From RGIG8306 sp964426655 (GTDB lineage: Bacteria; Bacillota; Clostridia; Lachnospirales; Lachnospiraceae), in contig CAYRQT010000002.1 in the NCBI GenBank assembly GCA_964426655.1, forward strand, positions 1-64,000: 64,000 nucleotides of DNA, read 5' to 3'. Of the stretch, positions 26,580 to 36,812 are shown piece by piece. How positions within the stretch are numbered: position 1 is the first letter of the stretch; each line of letters begins with the position of its first letter. A model generated the notes under the pieces. The model did not search any database and was not told the origin of the DNA. It was given only the letters and a program-made list of their open reading frames with translations. A program made the translations under genes and the position numbers.

Positions 26580-28352
26580 ATGAAAAGAAACATGGCAACA
26601 AGATTGACTGCTCTGGGAACGGCCTGCCTGATGACGGCGGGGGTTCTGGCCGGCTGCGGAAAAAGTAGCACCAATGAGACCACCACAGCAGCAGGTACTA
26701 CAGCAGCGGAAGAAACCACGACCGCCGCTCAATCCGATGTGGACAAAACGGATGTGAATGCTACAGCGGCCAGTAATGGCATTGTACTCCCTGAGCTGGA
26801 GGACGGTGTGCTGAAACTGGAAGTCAGTATAGCAGATTACCAGCAGTCCTCGGAGGGCACTCTGGTGCAGGAAGAATGGGAAAAGCGGATGGAGGCTTAC
26901 CTGGGATGCGATCTGGATATCACATGGACCAGAACGCCGGCTACGGACTATGCAGCAAATGAGCTGGTAGTTCTCCAGTCCGGTGCAGTACCGGATGTGG
27001 CAACCGTGACAAAAGGTGCTGCCATCAATGAATATGGAGAAGACGGCACGCTGCTAAACCTGGCAGATTATATGGATTACATGGTATATTATACGGATTA
27101 TATGGCTGATACGAACGGCGGTGAGGATTATGCCAAAAATGAAGATGGATCCATGTATTATTTCATGGATGGCTTCTACAATCCGGATGATATAGAGGGT
27201 GCCCAGTCCTTTACCGCATTTGCCTATCGGTTTGACATTTTGCAGCAATTTGGATGGGAACCTGCCACCACACTGGATGAGTTCACCCAGCTGTGCGCAG
27301 ACATGCAGTCCAAGATCGATGACGGCTCTCTGGATCTGCAGTATGTCATTATCAACAATACAAAAGATTATTCTTTATACAGAGGATTCGTGGGAATCTT
27401 CCATACCTGGGACTGCCTGTACTACAATGGGGAAGAATGGGTATTCGGACCTCTGGAAGACAATTTCCGGGAAATGCTGGCTTATCTGAACGAACTGTAT
27501 GAAGCCGGTTATATCGATCCGGAGTTTGCTACTGCAGACTTTAACCAGGGTCAGACCAAAGCCACCACCAATGTGGGCGGTATCTGCCCTACACTTTGGG
27601 CTGGTTCTGTTGCAAGCTGGAATAATGCTGCTACAGATGAAACCATGGAATGGGGCCTGGCATATCTGCCGGAAAATGAAGACTATGGAACTGCATGGAA
27701 ATGGGGCTCCAGACAGGGTGGAAAATCTCTGAATGCCAATGCCGGAATTTATATCAGTGCATCCACAGAAAATCCTGAGTATGTAGTGGCCATGATTGAT
27801 TATCAGTATTCCGATCAGATGATCGAGCTGATGAACTGGGGCATTGAAGATACCACTTATACCACGGACGGCACTACCAATACGTTTATTAGCGAAATTA
27901 TGGATGACGCTACTCCCGCTACCAAGGTTGCAGAGTATGGCATTATGTCTTCTTCCGTTTGCCGTACAGGTATTGTGTTCAATCCTCTTGATTTCAACGC
28001 CATGCTGGCTGTTTCTTCTACAGCAGAACCTTGGTGGAGTGAGAGCCAGGGCTACTATGAGGGCAAGTACTGGGTTGAATCCAGTGTCAATGGCGGAGAA
28101 GATTCTGTATCTCCGTATGACAGACCTCCCGTAACCTATTTAACAGCAGAGGAGCAGTCCTCCAAGGCACAGCTGGGATATAGCGGCACCTGCGAGACCA
28201 GAGTAAAGGAACTGGCTTATCAGTTCATCGTTGGAGAAAAAGACATCAATGATGATGCACAGTGGGAAGCTTATATTAAGGATGTAAAGAGCCAGACAGA
28301 TGATGATTTTGACAGCATTTTACAGACCTTAAATGAGAACACTGTAAAGTAA
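26580..28352 (+). CDS. Sugar-binding lipoprotein of the ABC importer
   Basis: A 590-residue extracellular binding protein. The signal ends in VLAGC (Cys 26) and is followed by a Thr/Ala/Glu-rich linker to about residue 60 that lifts the domain from the membrane. Acidic and aromatic residues are frequent in the body, as usual for oligosaccharide binders. GGAGGG precedes the ATG. It belongs to the same large family as the protein at 20073 but is clearly a different paralogue. A stem-loop downstream could favour its expression over the hydrolases. Confidence 0.93.
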   Translation: MKRNMATRLTALGTACLMTAGVLAGCGKSSTNETTTAAGTTAAEETTTAAQSDVDKTDVNATAASNGIVLPELEDGVLKLEVSIADYQQSSEGTLVQEEWEKRMEAYLGCDLDITWTRTPATDYAANELVVLQSGAVPDVATVTKGAAINEYGEDGTLLNLADYMDYMVYYTDYMADTNGGEDYAKNEDGSMYYFMDGFYNPDDIEGAQSFTAFAYRFDILQQFGWEPATTLDEFTQLCADMQSKIDDGSLDLQYVIINNTKDYSLYRGFVGIFHTWDCLYYNGEEWVFGPLEDNFREMLAYLNELYEAGYIDPEFATADFNQGQTKATTNVGGICPTLWAGSVASWNNAATDETMEWGLAYLPENEDYGTAWKWGSRQGGKSLNANAGIYISASTENPEYVVAMIDYQYSDQMIELMNWGIEDTTYTTDGTTNTFISEIMDDATPATKVAEYGIMSSSVCRTGIVFNPLDFNAMLAVSSTAEPWWSESQGYYEGKYWVESSVNGGEDSVSPYDRPPVTYLTAEEQSSKAQLGYSGTCETRVKELAYQFIVGEKDINDDAQWEAYIKDVKSQTDDDFDSILQTLNENTVK

Positions 28353-28387
28353 GTACATAGAAAATCGGAACGATTATAAATGATCAG

Positions 28388-28444
28388 AACCCTTTTTTCG
28401 GCCGGATATTAGCTGCTGGTGCGGCACCGGCAGAAAGAAGGGTT
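28388..28444 (+). terminator. Stem-loop between binding protein and GH78 gene
   Basis: AACCCTTTTTT pairs with AAAGAAGGGTT and, inside, GCCGG pairs with CCGGC. Only four Ts follow, so it may be a partial terminator or an mRNA-stabilising loop like those behind other binding-protein genes. Confidence 0.55.
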
Positions 28445-28495
28445 TTGTGATACAAAAAGAAAGGGCTATTCTGAAAAGACCGTATGGGAGAGAAA

Positions 28496-31120
28496 ATGGA
28501 ATTAGTAGCTTTAAAAACAGAAAATAAGGTCATGCCCATTGCCATAGATACCCCTAAACCTGTTTTTGAATGGAATATACGGTCAGGGGCAGAAGGCGTG
28601 AAGCAGACCTGGTACAGAATAAGGGTATATCAGGATGCACCAGGGGAAAATCCATATGAAACATCGCTCTGGGACAGCGGCATCGTGCGGTCTGACCGAA
28701 TGGTCAACATTGCCTATGCGGGTGATCCTCTGCAGTCGGACACTCGTTATTTATGGAAGGTCATCGTGGGCGTAAGCTACATGGATAAGGGCACAAAACA
28801 GGCAAAACAGGAAGTGCTGGCGGGATGGACCTTTTTTGAAACAGCCTATTTGGATGAAAAAGAATGGACAGGGACGTTTATCGGGGAAACAGAAGATCAG
28901 GTATATCACCTGTACAGGCGGCATTTTTCTGTGGAAGGGCCTCTGGTCCGGGCAAAGCTTTACATCTGTGGACTGGGACATTTTCTGTTTTATCTGAACG
29001 GTAAACAAATGACGGACCATGTGCTGGAGACGCCATGGAGCGATTACCACAAGACCTGTTATTATACGGCATTTGATCTGACGCCTTCTTTAAAAAAAGG
29101 GGAGAATCAACTGCTGGTGCGCCTGGGTGACGGGATGTTCCATGTGCCGGGGGGGCGGTATGTCTACTACCCCAGATCCTATGGAAGAAGTAAATTCCTT
29201 GCCCAGCTGGTGCTAGAGTATGAAAACGGAACAACCACATGCATTTGCACCGATGAGAAATGGGAAATGACGCCGGGGCCGGTGCAGTTTTGCTGCATTT
29301 ATGGCGGGGAAGATTTCGATGGGAGGCTTTGGGATGCTTCTGTCTGGGAAACAGGAGAAAAGGGAAAAAAATGGTACCCGGCTAAGGTTGTGGACTGGCC
29401 CAAAGGGCATCTGAAGGCCTCTCCCATTGAAAGCCTTCGGGTTATGGAGGAATACGGGCCAATTGCGGTGGAAGAAACTTCTCCCGGCGTCTGGCTGTTC
29501 GATTTTGGAAAAAACTTTTCCGGATGGGCCAGAATTCGGCTTCACACAAACGGGAAACAGGCAGGCCGGAAGGTGGTGATTACCCCCGGAGAAATACTGG
29601 ATAAGAACAGATGCCCGGATCAAAAGGTGACGGGAGCAGGCTATCAGTGGACCTATATTCTGAATGAAGAAACCGAACAGGAATTTGCACCGGATTTTAC
29701 CTACACCGGCTTTCGATATGCCCAGGTGGAGGGGGCCGTTCCCTCAGGAAAGGGAAACGGGGACGATAACCCTGAACTGCTTTGGATCAAGGGAGAATTT
29801 ATTTATCCAGATGTGGAAAAAGGCGGAGAATTCTCATGTGAAAATGGTCTTTTCCAAGACATTCATCAAATTGTGCTACAGGCCATCAAAAGCAATATGA
29901 AAAGTTATTTTACAGACTGTCCCCACAGGGAGAAACTGCCCTGGCTGGAGCAGACCCATCTGATTGGCCCCTCCATTATGTATAATTTTGATGTGCAGAA
30001 TCTTTACGGGAAAATTCTGCAGGATATGGAAGATGCCCAAAGGGAAAACGGATTGATTCCGGATATCTGTCCGGAATATGTGACCGGATTTGACAAGTGG
30101 CACAAAGGTTTTCTGGATTCTCCGGAATGGGGCAGTGCCTGCATTCTGGGAGCCTGGTATGCGTATATTCGTTATGGAAGCCGCAGTATCCTGGAACGGT
30201 ATTACACGGTGATGCAAAGGTATATTGGGTATCTTATGGAAAAGACCCATCATGAAATTCTGCATCATGGACTGGGAGACTGGCTGGACATTGGCCCATG
30301 TACACCCCATTCCCAGAATACACCGGTACCGGTGGTGGCCACCTGCGTGTTTTACATGGATTTATGCATCATGGAAAAAATAGCCTGGCTTTTGGATAAA
30401 ACGGAGGATGAAGTGGCTTACCGGCAAAAAAAAGAAGCCGTATTTAAAGAATATAATCTGCAGTTTCTGGATGACCAGACGGCCCGGTATGCCAATGGCA
30501 GCCAGGCCGCACAGGCCATGAGTCTGATGGCCGGGCTGGTTCCACAGGACTTTTTGGACAAGGCGGTCAGGGAGCTGCGGCTGGATGTGGAAAAGCGCAA
30601 CTATGCCATTACGGCAGGGGATATCGGCCATCCTTATCTGATTGGGGCTATGATGGAGCATCAGATGAATGATCTGCTGGAGAAGATGACATTGATTACG
30701 GATACACCCGGTTATGGTTATCAGGTAAAGCATGGCGCCACCACCCTCACAGAGGAGTGGGATGGGCCAGAGCCGGGCAATCCCCATGGTTCCCAGAACC
30801 ATCTGATGTTAGGCAGTATTGAAGAGTGGTTCTACGGTGCTCTGGGTGGTTTGCCTCTGATCCGGGAAGGGCTGCCGCTGAATGAAGCGGTGATTCGGCC
30901 CTTTGTGGCAAAGGAAACGGACTGGGTAAAGGTGTGGATCCGGCATCCATATGGGCGTCTGGAGAGTGAATGGGAAAAAGAGGGAGAGGAAGTGGCCTTT
31001 TCTTTCCGCATTCCCCCCAATGTAACCGCATCCATTTATCTGCCTGGGGAAAAGACCCCCCGGGTTGTGGGATCTGGCCGTTATCAGTGGCGTGTAAAAA
31101 ACATACAGGAGGCAGAATAA
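28496..31120 (+). CDS. GH78 alpha-L-rhamnosidase (first copy)
   Basis: An 874-residue inverting rhamnosidase of family GH78. N-terminal Ig-like and lectin-like beta domains (KPVFEW, then LFYLNGKQ) precede the alpha/alpha barrel, which carries the catalytic block DCPHREKLPWLEQTH (D474, E479). This variant, with WLEQ where the second copy has WTGD, belongs to a different subgroup from the GH78 at 38885, suggesting different rhamnose linkages or aglycones. A C-terminal beta-sandwich ends the protein. No signal peptide. ATG 28496 follows GGGAGAG. Confidence 0.92.
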   Translation: MELVALKTENKVMPIAIDTPKPVFEWNIRSGAEGVKQTWYRIRVYQDAPGENPYETSLWDSGIVRSDRMVNIAYAGDPLQSDTRYLWKVIVGVSYMDKGTKQAKQEVLAGWTFFETAYLDEKEWTGTFIGETEDQVYHLYRRHFSVEGPLVRAKLYICGLGHFLFYLNGKQMTDHVLETPWSDYHKTCYYTAFDLTPSLKKGENQLLVRLGDGMFHVPGGRYVYYPRSYGRSKFLAQLVLEYENGTTTCICTDEKWEMTPGPVQFCCIYGGEDFDGRLWDASVWETGEKGKKWYPAKVVDWPKGHLKASPIESLRVMEEYGPIAVEETSPGVWLFDFGKNFSGWARIRLHTNGKQAGRKVVITPGEILDKNRCPDQKVTGAGYQWTYILNEETEQEFAPDFTYTGFRYAQVEGAVPSGKGNGDDNPELLWIKGEFIYPDVEKGGEFSCENGLFQDIHQIVLQAIKSNMKSYFTDCPHREKLPWLEQTHLIGPSIMYNFDVQNLYGKILQDMEDAQRENGLIPDICPEYVTGFDKWHKGFLDSPEWGSACILGAWYAYIRYGSRSILERYYTVMQRYIGYLMEKTHHEILHHGLGDWLDIGPCTPHSQNTPVPVVATCVFYMDLCIMEKIAWLLDKTEDEVAYRQKKEAVFKEYNLQFLDDQTARYANGSQAAQAMSLMAGLVPQDFLDKAVRELRLDVEKRNYAITAGDIGHPYLIGAMMEHQMNDLLEKMTLITDTPGYGYQVKHGATTLTEEWDGPEPGNPHGSQNHLMLGSIEEWFYGALGGLPLIREGLPLNEAVIRPFVAKETDWVKVWIRHPYGRLESEWEKEGEEVAFSFRIPPNVTASIYLPGEKTPRVVGSGRYQWRVKNIQEAE

Positions 31121-31122
31121 AA

Positions 31123-32154
31123 ATGATATCAAATACGGATAAAAGAATATTTCCCTATCTGACACCCCATAAATATGAACGGCCGGTTCTTACAGGGTCC
31201 GGACTTCCAGGGACATTTGATGAAAAGGCAGTGGATATTCCCTTTGTTTTCTGGCATCAGGGCATGTTTCATATGCTGTATACCGGCTTTGATGGTATAG
31301 GATATCAGTCCGCACTGGCTGTTAGTGAGGATCTGCTTCACTGGACCCATAAGGGCATTATTCTGAAGCGGCAAATGAACACGGACAGATGGGACCGGGT
31401 AGGGGGGGCAGCCACCTGGATTATTAAAGAAGAAAATGGATTAACAGATCTGCCCCGTCTAAAAAAAGTGAATGGACGGTACTGGATGGTGTACCATTCC
31501 TATCCTGGTACTGGATACGAAAGCGGACCGGCGGAAATCGGATTGGCCTGGACGGAGGATGAAAATCTTTTGGACTGGCATTTTCCGGACGCTCCGGTTT
31601 TTTCCTGGAAGGAGGGGGCTGCCTGGGAGAAAGGGGGACTGTACAAGGCTTGCATTCTCTGGCATAACGGAAAATGGCATATGTTCTACAATGCCAAGAA
31701 TGAAGAAGCCAGATGGGTGGAACAAACAGGGCTGGCCTGGTCAGAAGATCTGGAGCACTGGACAAGGTGTCCGGAAAATCCGGTCCTCCGTATCCAACCG
31801 GGCGCCTGGGATGAACGTTTCGTTTCCGACCCTTATATTGTGCAGGATGGGGATACCTGGCTGAATTTCTATTTTGGCTATGGAAAACTGTATGCGGATG
31901 GGCATAGCCATGCCCAGGAAGGGCTTGCCCTGTCCGGGGATCTGGTGCATTGGGAAAAGGTGGAAAATCCCATTCTCTCTTTCGGACCTCCCGGAAGCTA
32001 TGACAGTGGGCATGCCCACAAGGCCTCCATTTTGTATAAAGACGGGGTGCTGTATCATTTTTACTGTGGAACCCGCCCCTGGCAGGAGGGAGATGCAACC
32101 AATGCCAGCGGAGAATACAGAACCATCTGTCTGGCGGCCAGCCAGCCCTTTTAA
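31123..32154 (+). CDS. Five-bladed beta-propeller glycosidase (GH43/GH130-like)
   Basis: A 343-residue soluble protein made of repeated blades with the pattern 'HMLYTGF ... SEDLLHWT', 'HMFYNAK ... SEDLEHWT', 'NFYFGYG ... SGDLVHWE' and 'YHFYCGTR', the mark of the five-bladed propeller shared by GH32, GH43, GH117 and GH130. I cannot assign the family with certainty. In this operon a hydrolase for arabinose, galactose or another pectic sugar is plausible, and a phosphorylase is possible. AGGAGG lies 10 bases before the ATG, which follows the GH78 stop by 2 bases. Confidence 0.75.
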   Translation: MISNTDKRIFPYLTPHKYERPVLTGSGLPGTFDEKAVDIPFVFWHQGMFHMLYTGFDGIGYQSALAVSEDLLHWTHKGIILKRQMNTDRWDRVGGAATWIIKEENGLTDLPRLKKVNGRYWMVYHSYPGTGYESGPAEIGLAWTEDENLLDWHFPDAPVFSWKEGAAWEKGGLYKACILWHNGKWHMFYNAKNEEARWVEQTGLAWSEDLEHWTRCPENPVLRIQPGAWDERFVSDPYIVQDGDTWLNFYFGYGKLYADGHSHAQEGLALSGDLVHWEKVENPILSFGPPGSYDSGHAHKASILYKDGVLYHFYCGTRPWQEGDATNASGEYRTICLAASQPF

Positions 32155-32186
32155 GTGGTTTCGGGCCCAAATTAAGGAGGAGCAAC

Positions 32187-34766
32187 TTGGAAAAAAAGGA
32201 AAAAATCAAAAATCATATTCTGCCCTTTTTCTGGCTGAGAGGAGAGGACGCCCTGACCATTCAGGAAGAAATGGACCAGATGGAGAACTGTGGAATACGG
32301 GAGTTTTGCGTAGAATCCAGACCCCACCCGGACTTTTGCGGCCCTCTTTGGTGGGAAAACATGGATTTCATTTTGGAAGAGGCAAAAAAAAGAGGGATGC
32401 GGGCCTGGATTCTGGATGATGATAAATTCCCTACGGGGCATTGCAATGGGGCATTGGAAGGACAGCCGGAAAAAGAAAAATTTTATTTGGCAGAACGGCA
32501 TATGGATATTATGGGCCCCTGTGAGGGAGATGCGGTTCTGGTGGAGAATTTCATGCAGCCGGACGGCAGACTGCTGGGTATTCTGGCATGCCCAAAGCCG
32601 GACGGGGAAACCCTGGAGGTTAGCGGAGAAGGGAGCATCCTTCTGACAGACAGGTACAGGGACGGATTTGTTTATTTTGACCTGCCGCCCGGTCCCTATC
32701 GGCTTTTTGTGCTTTTTGTGACCCAGAGGGGCGGGGGCAGGGACCACTACATGAACCTGATTGATGAAGCCTCCGTGAAAGTACTGCTGGATAATGTGTA
32801 TGAACCGCATTATGCCAGATACAGCGCTTATTTTGGTCATACCCTGGCTGGCTTTTTTTCGGATGAACCGGAACTGGGAAATGTACCTGGTTACCCATTT
32901 GATGTGACCCTGGGAAAGGGTGGCATAAAACTGCCATGGAGCAGTCAGCTGGAGAAAACACTGGAAAAAGAATGGAAGCAGGATTTTCTGGTGCACCTGG
33001 TATCCCTCTGGTATGGGACAGGGCCTTTGACGGTGCCAAGCCGTGCCGGTTACATGCAGGCCATGACCAATCTGGTCAGAACCTGTTTTTCCGGCCAGAT
33101 CGGAAAATGGTGCAGTGCCCATGGCGTAGAGTATATCGGACATATTATTGAAGATGACAATGCCCATGCCAGAATGGGATGCAGTATCGGTCACTATTTT
33201 CGGGAAATGGAAGGGCAGCATATGGCTGGCGTAGATGTGGTGCATCATCAGATCGTACCTGGATTTACCGAGCCTGTCCATCAGTGGATTGCCGGAGACA
33301 GGGACGGAGAGTTTTTTCACTTCGGCCTTGCAAAGCTGGGGAGTTCAGCGGCCCATATGGATCCTAAGAAGAAAAACAGGGCTCTATGTGAAATTTTTGG
33401 AAATTATGGCTGGGCGGAGGGAAATTCACTGATGAAATGGCTGACCAACCACATGCTGGTTCGGGGCATCAATCAGTTTACACCCCATGCATTTTCCATG
33501 CGTTATCCGGACAGGGACTGCCCGCCACATTTTTATGCCAGAGGAAACAATCCGGCTTTCCCCTGCTTTCAGGAATTAATGAGATATATGGAAAGGGGGG
33601 CCGCCTTTTTGTCCGAAGGCATTCATCAGGCAGATGCTGCGATTTTATACCATGGGGAAGCAGAATGGGCAGGAGAAGCCATGCTGTTTCAGAAACCGGG
33701 CAGAAAGTTAATGGAACATCAGCTGGATTATGATGTGGTACCTGCAGATTTGTTCTCCCAGGATCCAAACGGGCCTTATCCGGATTCCAGAGCTTATGTA
33801 AAGGAAGGGCACCTGCATATTCATCAGGAATCCTATTCTTGCCTTATCCTGCCCTACGCCCAATACATAGAAAAGCATGTGGCAGAATTTGTGGTTCAGG
33901 GAGCAAAAGCATCCCTGCCGGTGTTTCTTCTGGAGGCACTGCCTCAGGGGTGTACGGACAAAAGTCCACTGCCTCAGGGGTTTGCAGAGGCAGTGACGCT
34001 GACAGATCTGGAACATCTTGCAGACCTGACAGCAAAAGTGGCAGTCCCCCTTTTGCAACCCTCCATTCATCTGCCAGATGTCAGACAAATCCTCTTTTCC
34101 AGGGGGAAGTGCTTAAGAGGAATGCTCTTTAACGAAAGCACAGTCAACAGGGCAGATATGACCTTTATCTGCAGCAGTAAAGCATATCGAATCTGGCGAC
34201 AATATGATCCATGGGCACTGAAGGAAAAGCTGTATGCGTTTCCTGAAGAGGGAATTTCGGTGACCCTTGAGCCTGGGGAAGCACTGTTTTTTGAGCTGCT
34301 GACAGAAAGCGATCAAAAGCCTGTACTCATTCCGGTCATGCAGGAAGAAGTTCTGAATCTGGACTGGGATGTGTGGACGGATCAGGAAGCTCTTGGGAAA
34401 CGACAGATCAGGGCAGGAGAGAAATTTGAAAATCTCAACGGTCCGGGACACTGGCAGGGGCATTGCGGTAGCTTTTTTTATCGGGGCTGTTATGTGATGG
34501 AAGAAAAAAAGGGAAACCACTGTATATTTAAAATTCCCCGGGGCAATGATAGCTTTCGCCTTTGGATCAATGGTAAGGATTGCGGCTGGATGACGGGGGC
34601 TCCGGTCAAAACAGAGATTACCCATGCACTACTTCCGGGAAACAATGAAATCCAGATTGAGGTGACCAACACATTGATATGGAAAAGGAAAGACGGTGCC
34701 AGCACACATTTGCAGATTCCTGCAACAGGCATACTGCAGGCGCCGGTCCTGTTATGGTACGAATAG
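32187..34766 (+). CDS. GH106-like glycoside hydrolase
   Basis: An 859-residue cytoplasmic protein. It opens with a barrel strand ILPFFWLRGEDALTI, then FCVESRPHPDFCGP and AWILDDDKFPTGHCNG, a layout resembling GH106 rhamnosidases and related unclassified TIM-barrel hydrolases. FFSDEPELG (about residues 225-233) offers a likely catalytic acid pair, and YIGHIIEDDNAHARMG another acidic patch. The last ~170 residues contain a jelly-roll segment that ends LWINGKDCGW and EIQIEVTNTL. The family is not certain. The TTG start at 32187 is well supported: AAGGAGG ends 6 bases before it and the family N-terminus follows. Confidence 0.75.
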   Translation: MEKKEKIKNHILPFFWLRGEDALTIQEEMDQMENCGIREFCVESRPHPDFCGPLWWENMDFILEEAKKRGMRAWILDDDKFPTGHCNGALEGQPEKEKFYLAERHMDIMGPCEGDAVLVENFMQPDGRLLGILACPKPDGETLEVSGEGSILLTDRYRDGFVYFDLPPGPYRLFVLFVTQRGGGRDHYMNLIDEASVKVLLDNVYEPHYARYSAYFGHTLAGFFSDEPELGNVPGYPFDVTLGKGGIKLPWSSQLEKTLEKEWKQDFLVHLVSLWYGTGPLTVPSRAGYMQAMTNLVRTCFSGQIGKWCSAHGVEYIGHIIEDDNAHARMGCSIGHYFREMEGQHMAGVDVVHHQIVPGFTEPVHQWIAGDRDGEFFHFGLAKLGSSAAHMDPKKKNRALCEIFGNYGWAEGNSLMKWLTNHMLVRGINQFTPHAFSMRYPDRDCPPHFYARGNNPAFPCFQELMRYMERGAAFLSEGIHQADAAILYHGEAEWAGEAMLFQKPGRKLMEHQLDYDVVPADLFSQDPNGPYPDSRAYVKEGHLHIHQESYSCLILPYAQYIEKHVAEFVVQGAKASLPVFLLEALPQGCTDKSPLPQGFAEAVTLTDLEHLADLTAKVAVPLLQPSIHLPDVRQILFSRGKCLRGMLFNESTVNRADMTFICSSKAYRIWRQYDPWALKEKLYAFPEEGISVTLEPGEALFFELLTESDQKPVLIPVMQEEVLNLDWDVWTDQEALGKRQIRAGEKFENLNGPGHWQGHCGSFFYRGCYVMEEKKGNHCIFKIPRGNDSFRLWINGKDCGWMTGAPVKTEITHALLPGNNEIQIEVTNTLIWKRKDGASTHLQIPATGILQAPVLLWYE

Positions 34767-34787
34767 ACAAAAAGGGAGATTGCAAAG

Positions 34788-36800
34788 ATGAAAAAAGCAG
34801 ATAGAATATATTATGGTGGCGATTATAATCCGGATCAATGGGATGAGCAGACCATAGATAAGGATATGGAGTTGTTTGAAAAGGCAGGCATCAATTTACT
34901 GACTCTGCCGGTGTTTTCCTGGGCAAAGCTGGAGCCGGATGAAGGCCAGTATCATTTTGAATGGCTTGATGCAATTGTAGAAAAAATCTGGGGGCATGGC
35001 ATAAAAATTTGTATGGCCACCCCCACCACTGCCCAGCCGGCATGGCTCTCCACCAGGTATCCCGAAGTGCTGCCGGTGGACATTGCCGGAAGAAAGAGAA
35101 CCCATGGAATGCGGGTATATTTCTGCGTCAACAGCCTGAAATACAGAGAAAGGGCCGCTGCCATTGCGGAAGAAATGGCCAAACGGTATGCCCATCATCC
35201 GGCGCTGGCTATGTGGCATGTGTCCAATGAGTATGGGACTTATTGTTACTGCCCCACCTGTCAGGCCAAATTCCGGCTTTGGCTGAAAAAACGATATGGC
35301 AGTCTGGAAGAATTAAACAACCGGTGGCACACCACATTCTGGGGCAGGATCCTCACCAGTTTTGAGGAGGTAACACCCCCCACAGAGCTGAATGATGATT
35401 ATCGGTTCAATCCGGCTATTCAGCTGGATTATATGCGTTTCATTACCGACTCCACGGTAGAATGCTTTGAAAATGAGTACAGGGTACTAAAGAAATACAA
35501 CCCGGATATCCCGGTTCAGACCAATATGTCTGGTTATATCCGTAAGCTGGATCAGTTTACCATGACAAAACCCCTGGATGTGGTGGGGTGGGATAATTAT
35601 CCTTCGCCACAGGATCCCCCGTATTTTGTGGCCATGAAACATGACCTGATGAGGGGGCTGAAAGGAGGCCAGTCCTATGTTCTCACGGAGCAGTCACCCA
35701 ATCAGCAGAACTGGCAGCCATATAATAAGCTGAAGCGCCCGGGAGAAGTCCGTCGGCTATCCTATCAGGCCCTGGCCCATGGGGCGGACACCTGTCTCTT
35801 TTTCCAGATGCGCCAGTCCATTGCCGGACAGGAAAAATTCCACGGCGCCATTATCAGCCATTCCGGAAGAGAAGATGCCCGAATTTTTCAGGAAAGTGTG
35901 CACCTGGGACAGGAACTGAAAAAACTGGGGGATGTTTTCCTGGAAGGAAGAACACCTGCTAAAGCGGCTATTCTTTTTGACTGGAATAACTGGTGGGCGC
36001 TGGAGCTTTCCAGCGGACCAAGTAAGGATATGGATTATTTAAAAACCGTATCGCTCTACTATGAAACCCTGCACAGACAGAACATTGGGGTGGACATTCT
36101 GCCTTTTGACGGAGATCTGAAGGGGTATCAGCTGGTAATTGCCCCTCTCATGTACATGATCAAAGGGGATCTGGACAAACGGCTGACTGCATTTGTGCAG
36201 GAAGGAGGCTCGCTGGTGACCACAGTGATGTCCGGGCTGGCGGATGAAAACGACAGGTGTGTGTTCGGTGCATATCCGGGAAAGCTGAAGGACCTTTTGG
36301 GCATCTGGGTGGAAGAAACGGATGCCTTAAGACCGGAGGAATCCAATGAAATGGCCATGGAGGCAGACTGCTCTTTGGGAAGGGAGCGGTTTAGCTGCGG
36401 GTTTTTGTGTGATATCATCCATCCGGAAGGGGGCGCAAAGACCATTGCCCGTTATACCAGAGATTTTTATAAGGGCATGCCCTGCGTGACAGTGAAGGAA
36501 ACCGGAAAAGGAAGGGCTTATTATATCGGAACCCAGCCAGAGCAGGCTTTTTTGGACAAACTGGTAGAAAAAATATGTGCGGAATCGGGCCTGCAGGGGG
36601 TTTATCCCGCTGAAGAAGGGGTGGAAATCACCCTTCGGCAAAAAGGGGAGGCCCACATTATCTTTGTCATGAATCACAATATGGTTCCCGCAGAAGTGAA
36701 CTTTGGAGCGGACAGGCTGACCGATCTGTTATCGGATCAGGAAGTGACCGGGAAAAGGATACTTGCACCGGGAGATTGCAAGGTTTTAAAGAAAAAATAA
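34788..36800 (+). CDS. GH42 beta-galactosidase (first of a tandem pair)
   Basis: A 670-residue retaining enzyme of family GH42. The barrel opens with GGDYNPDQW; the acid/base is E148 in WHVSNEYG and the nucleophile E301 in LTEQSPNQ. Cysteines C113, C153, C155 and C158 (CYCPTC) form the structural zinc site found in many members. A trimerisation domain and a small beta domain follow. GH42 enzymes split beta-galactosides or alpha-L-arabinopyranosides. No signal peptide. It sits 21 bases after the GH106-like gene. Confidence 0.94.
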   Translation: MKKADRIYYGGDYNPDQWDEQTIDKDMELFEKAGINLLTLPVFSWAKLEPDEGQYHFEWLDAIVEKIWGHGIKICMATPTTAQPAWLSTRYPEVLPVDIAGRKRTHGMRVYFCVNSLKYRERAAAIAEEMAKRYAHHPALAMWHVSNEYGTYCYCPTCQAKFRLWLKKRYGSLEELNNRWHTTFWGRILTSFEEVTPPTELNDDYRFNPAIQLDYMRFITDSTVECFENEYRVLKKYNPDIPVQTNMSGYIRKLDQFTMTKPLDVVGWDNYPSPQDPPYFVAMKHDLMRGLKGGQSYVLTEQSPNQQNWQPYNKLKRPGEVRRLSYQALAHGADTCLFFQMRQSIAGQEKFHGAIISHSGREDARIFQESVHLGQELKKLGDVFLEGRTPAKAAILFDWNNWWALELSSGPSKDMDYLKTVSLYYETLHRQNIGVDILPFDGDLKGYQLVIAPLMYMIKGDLDKRLTAFVQEGGSLVTTVMSGLADENDRCVFGAYPGKLKDLLGIWVEETDALRPEESNEMAMEADCSLGRERFSCGFLCDIIHPEGGAKTIARYTRDFYKGMPCVTVKETGKGRAYYIGTQPEQAFLDKLVEKICAESGLQGVYPAEEGVEITLRQKGEAHIIFVMNHNMVPAEVNFGADRLTDLLSDQEVTGKRILAPGDCKVLKKK

Positions 36801-36812
36801 GAGGAAGAGCAA

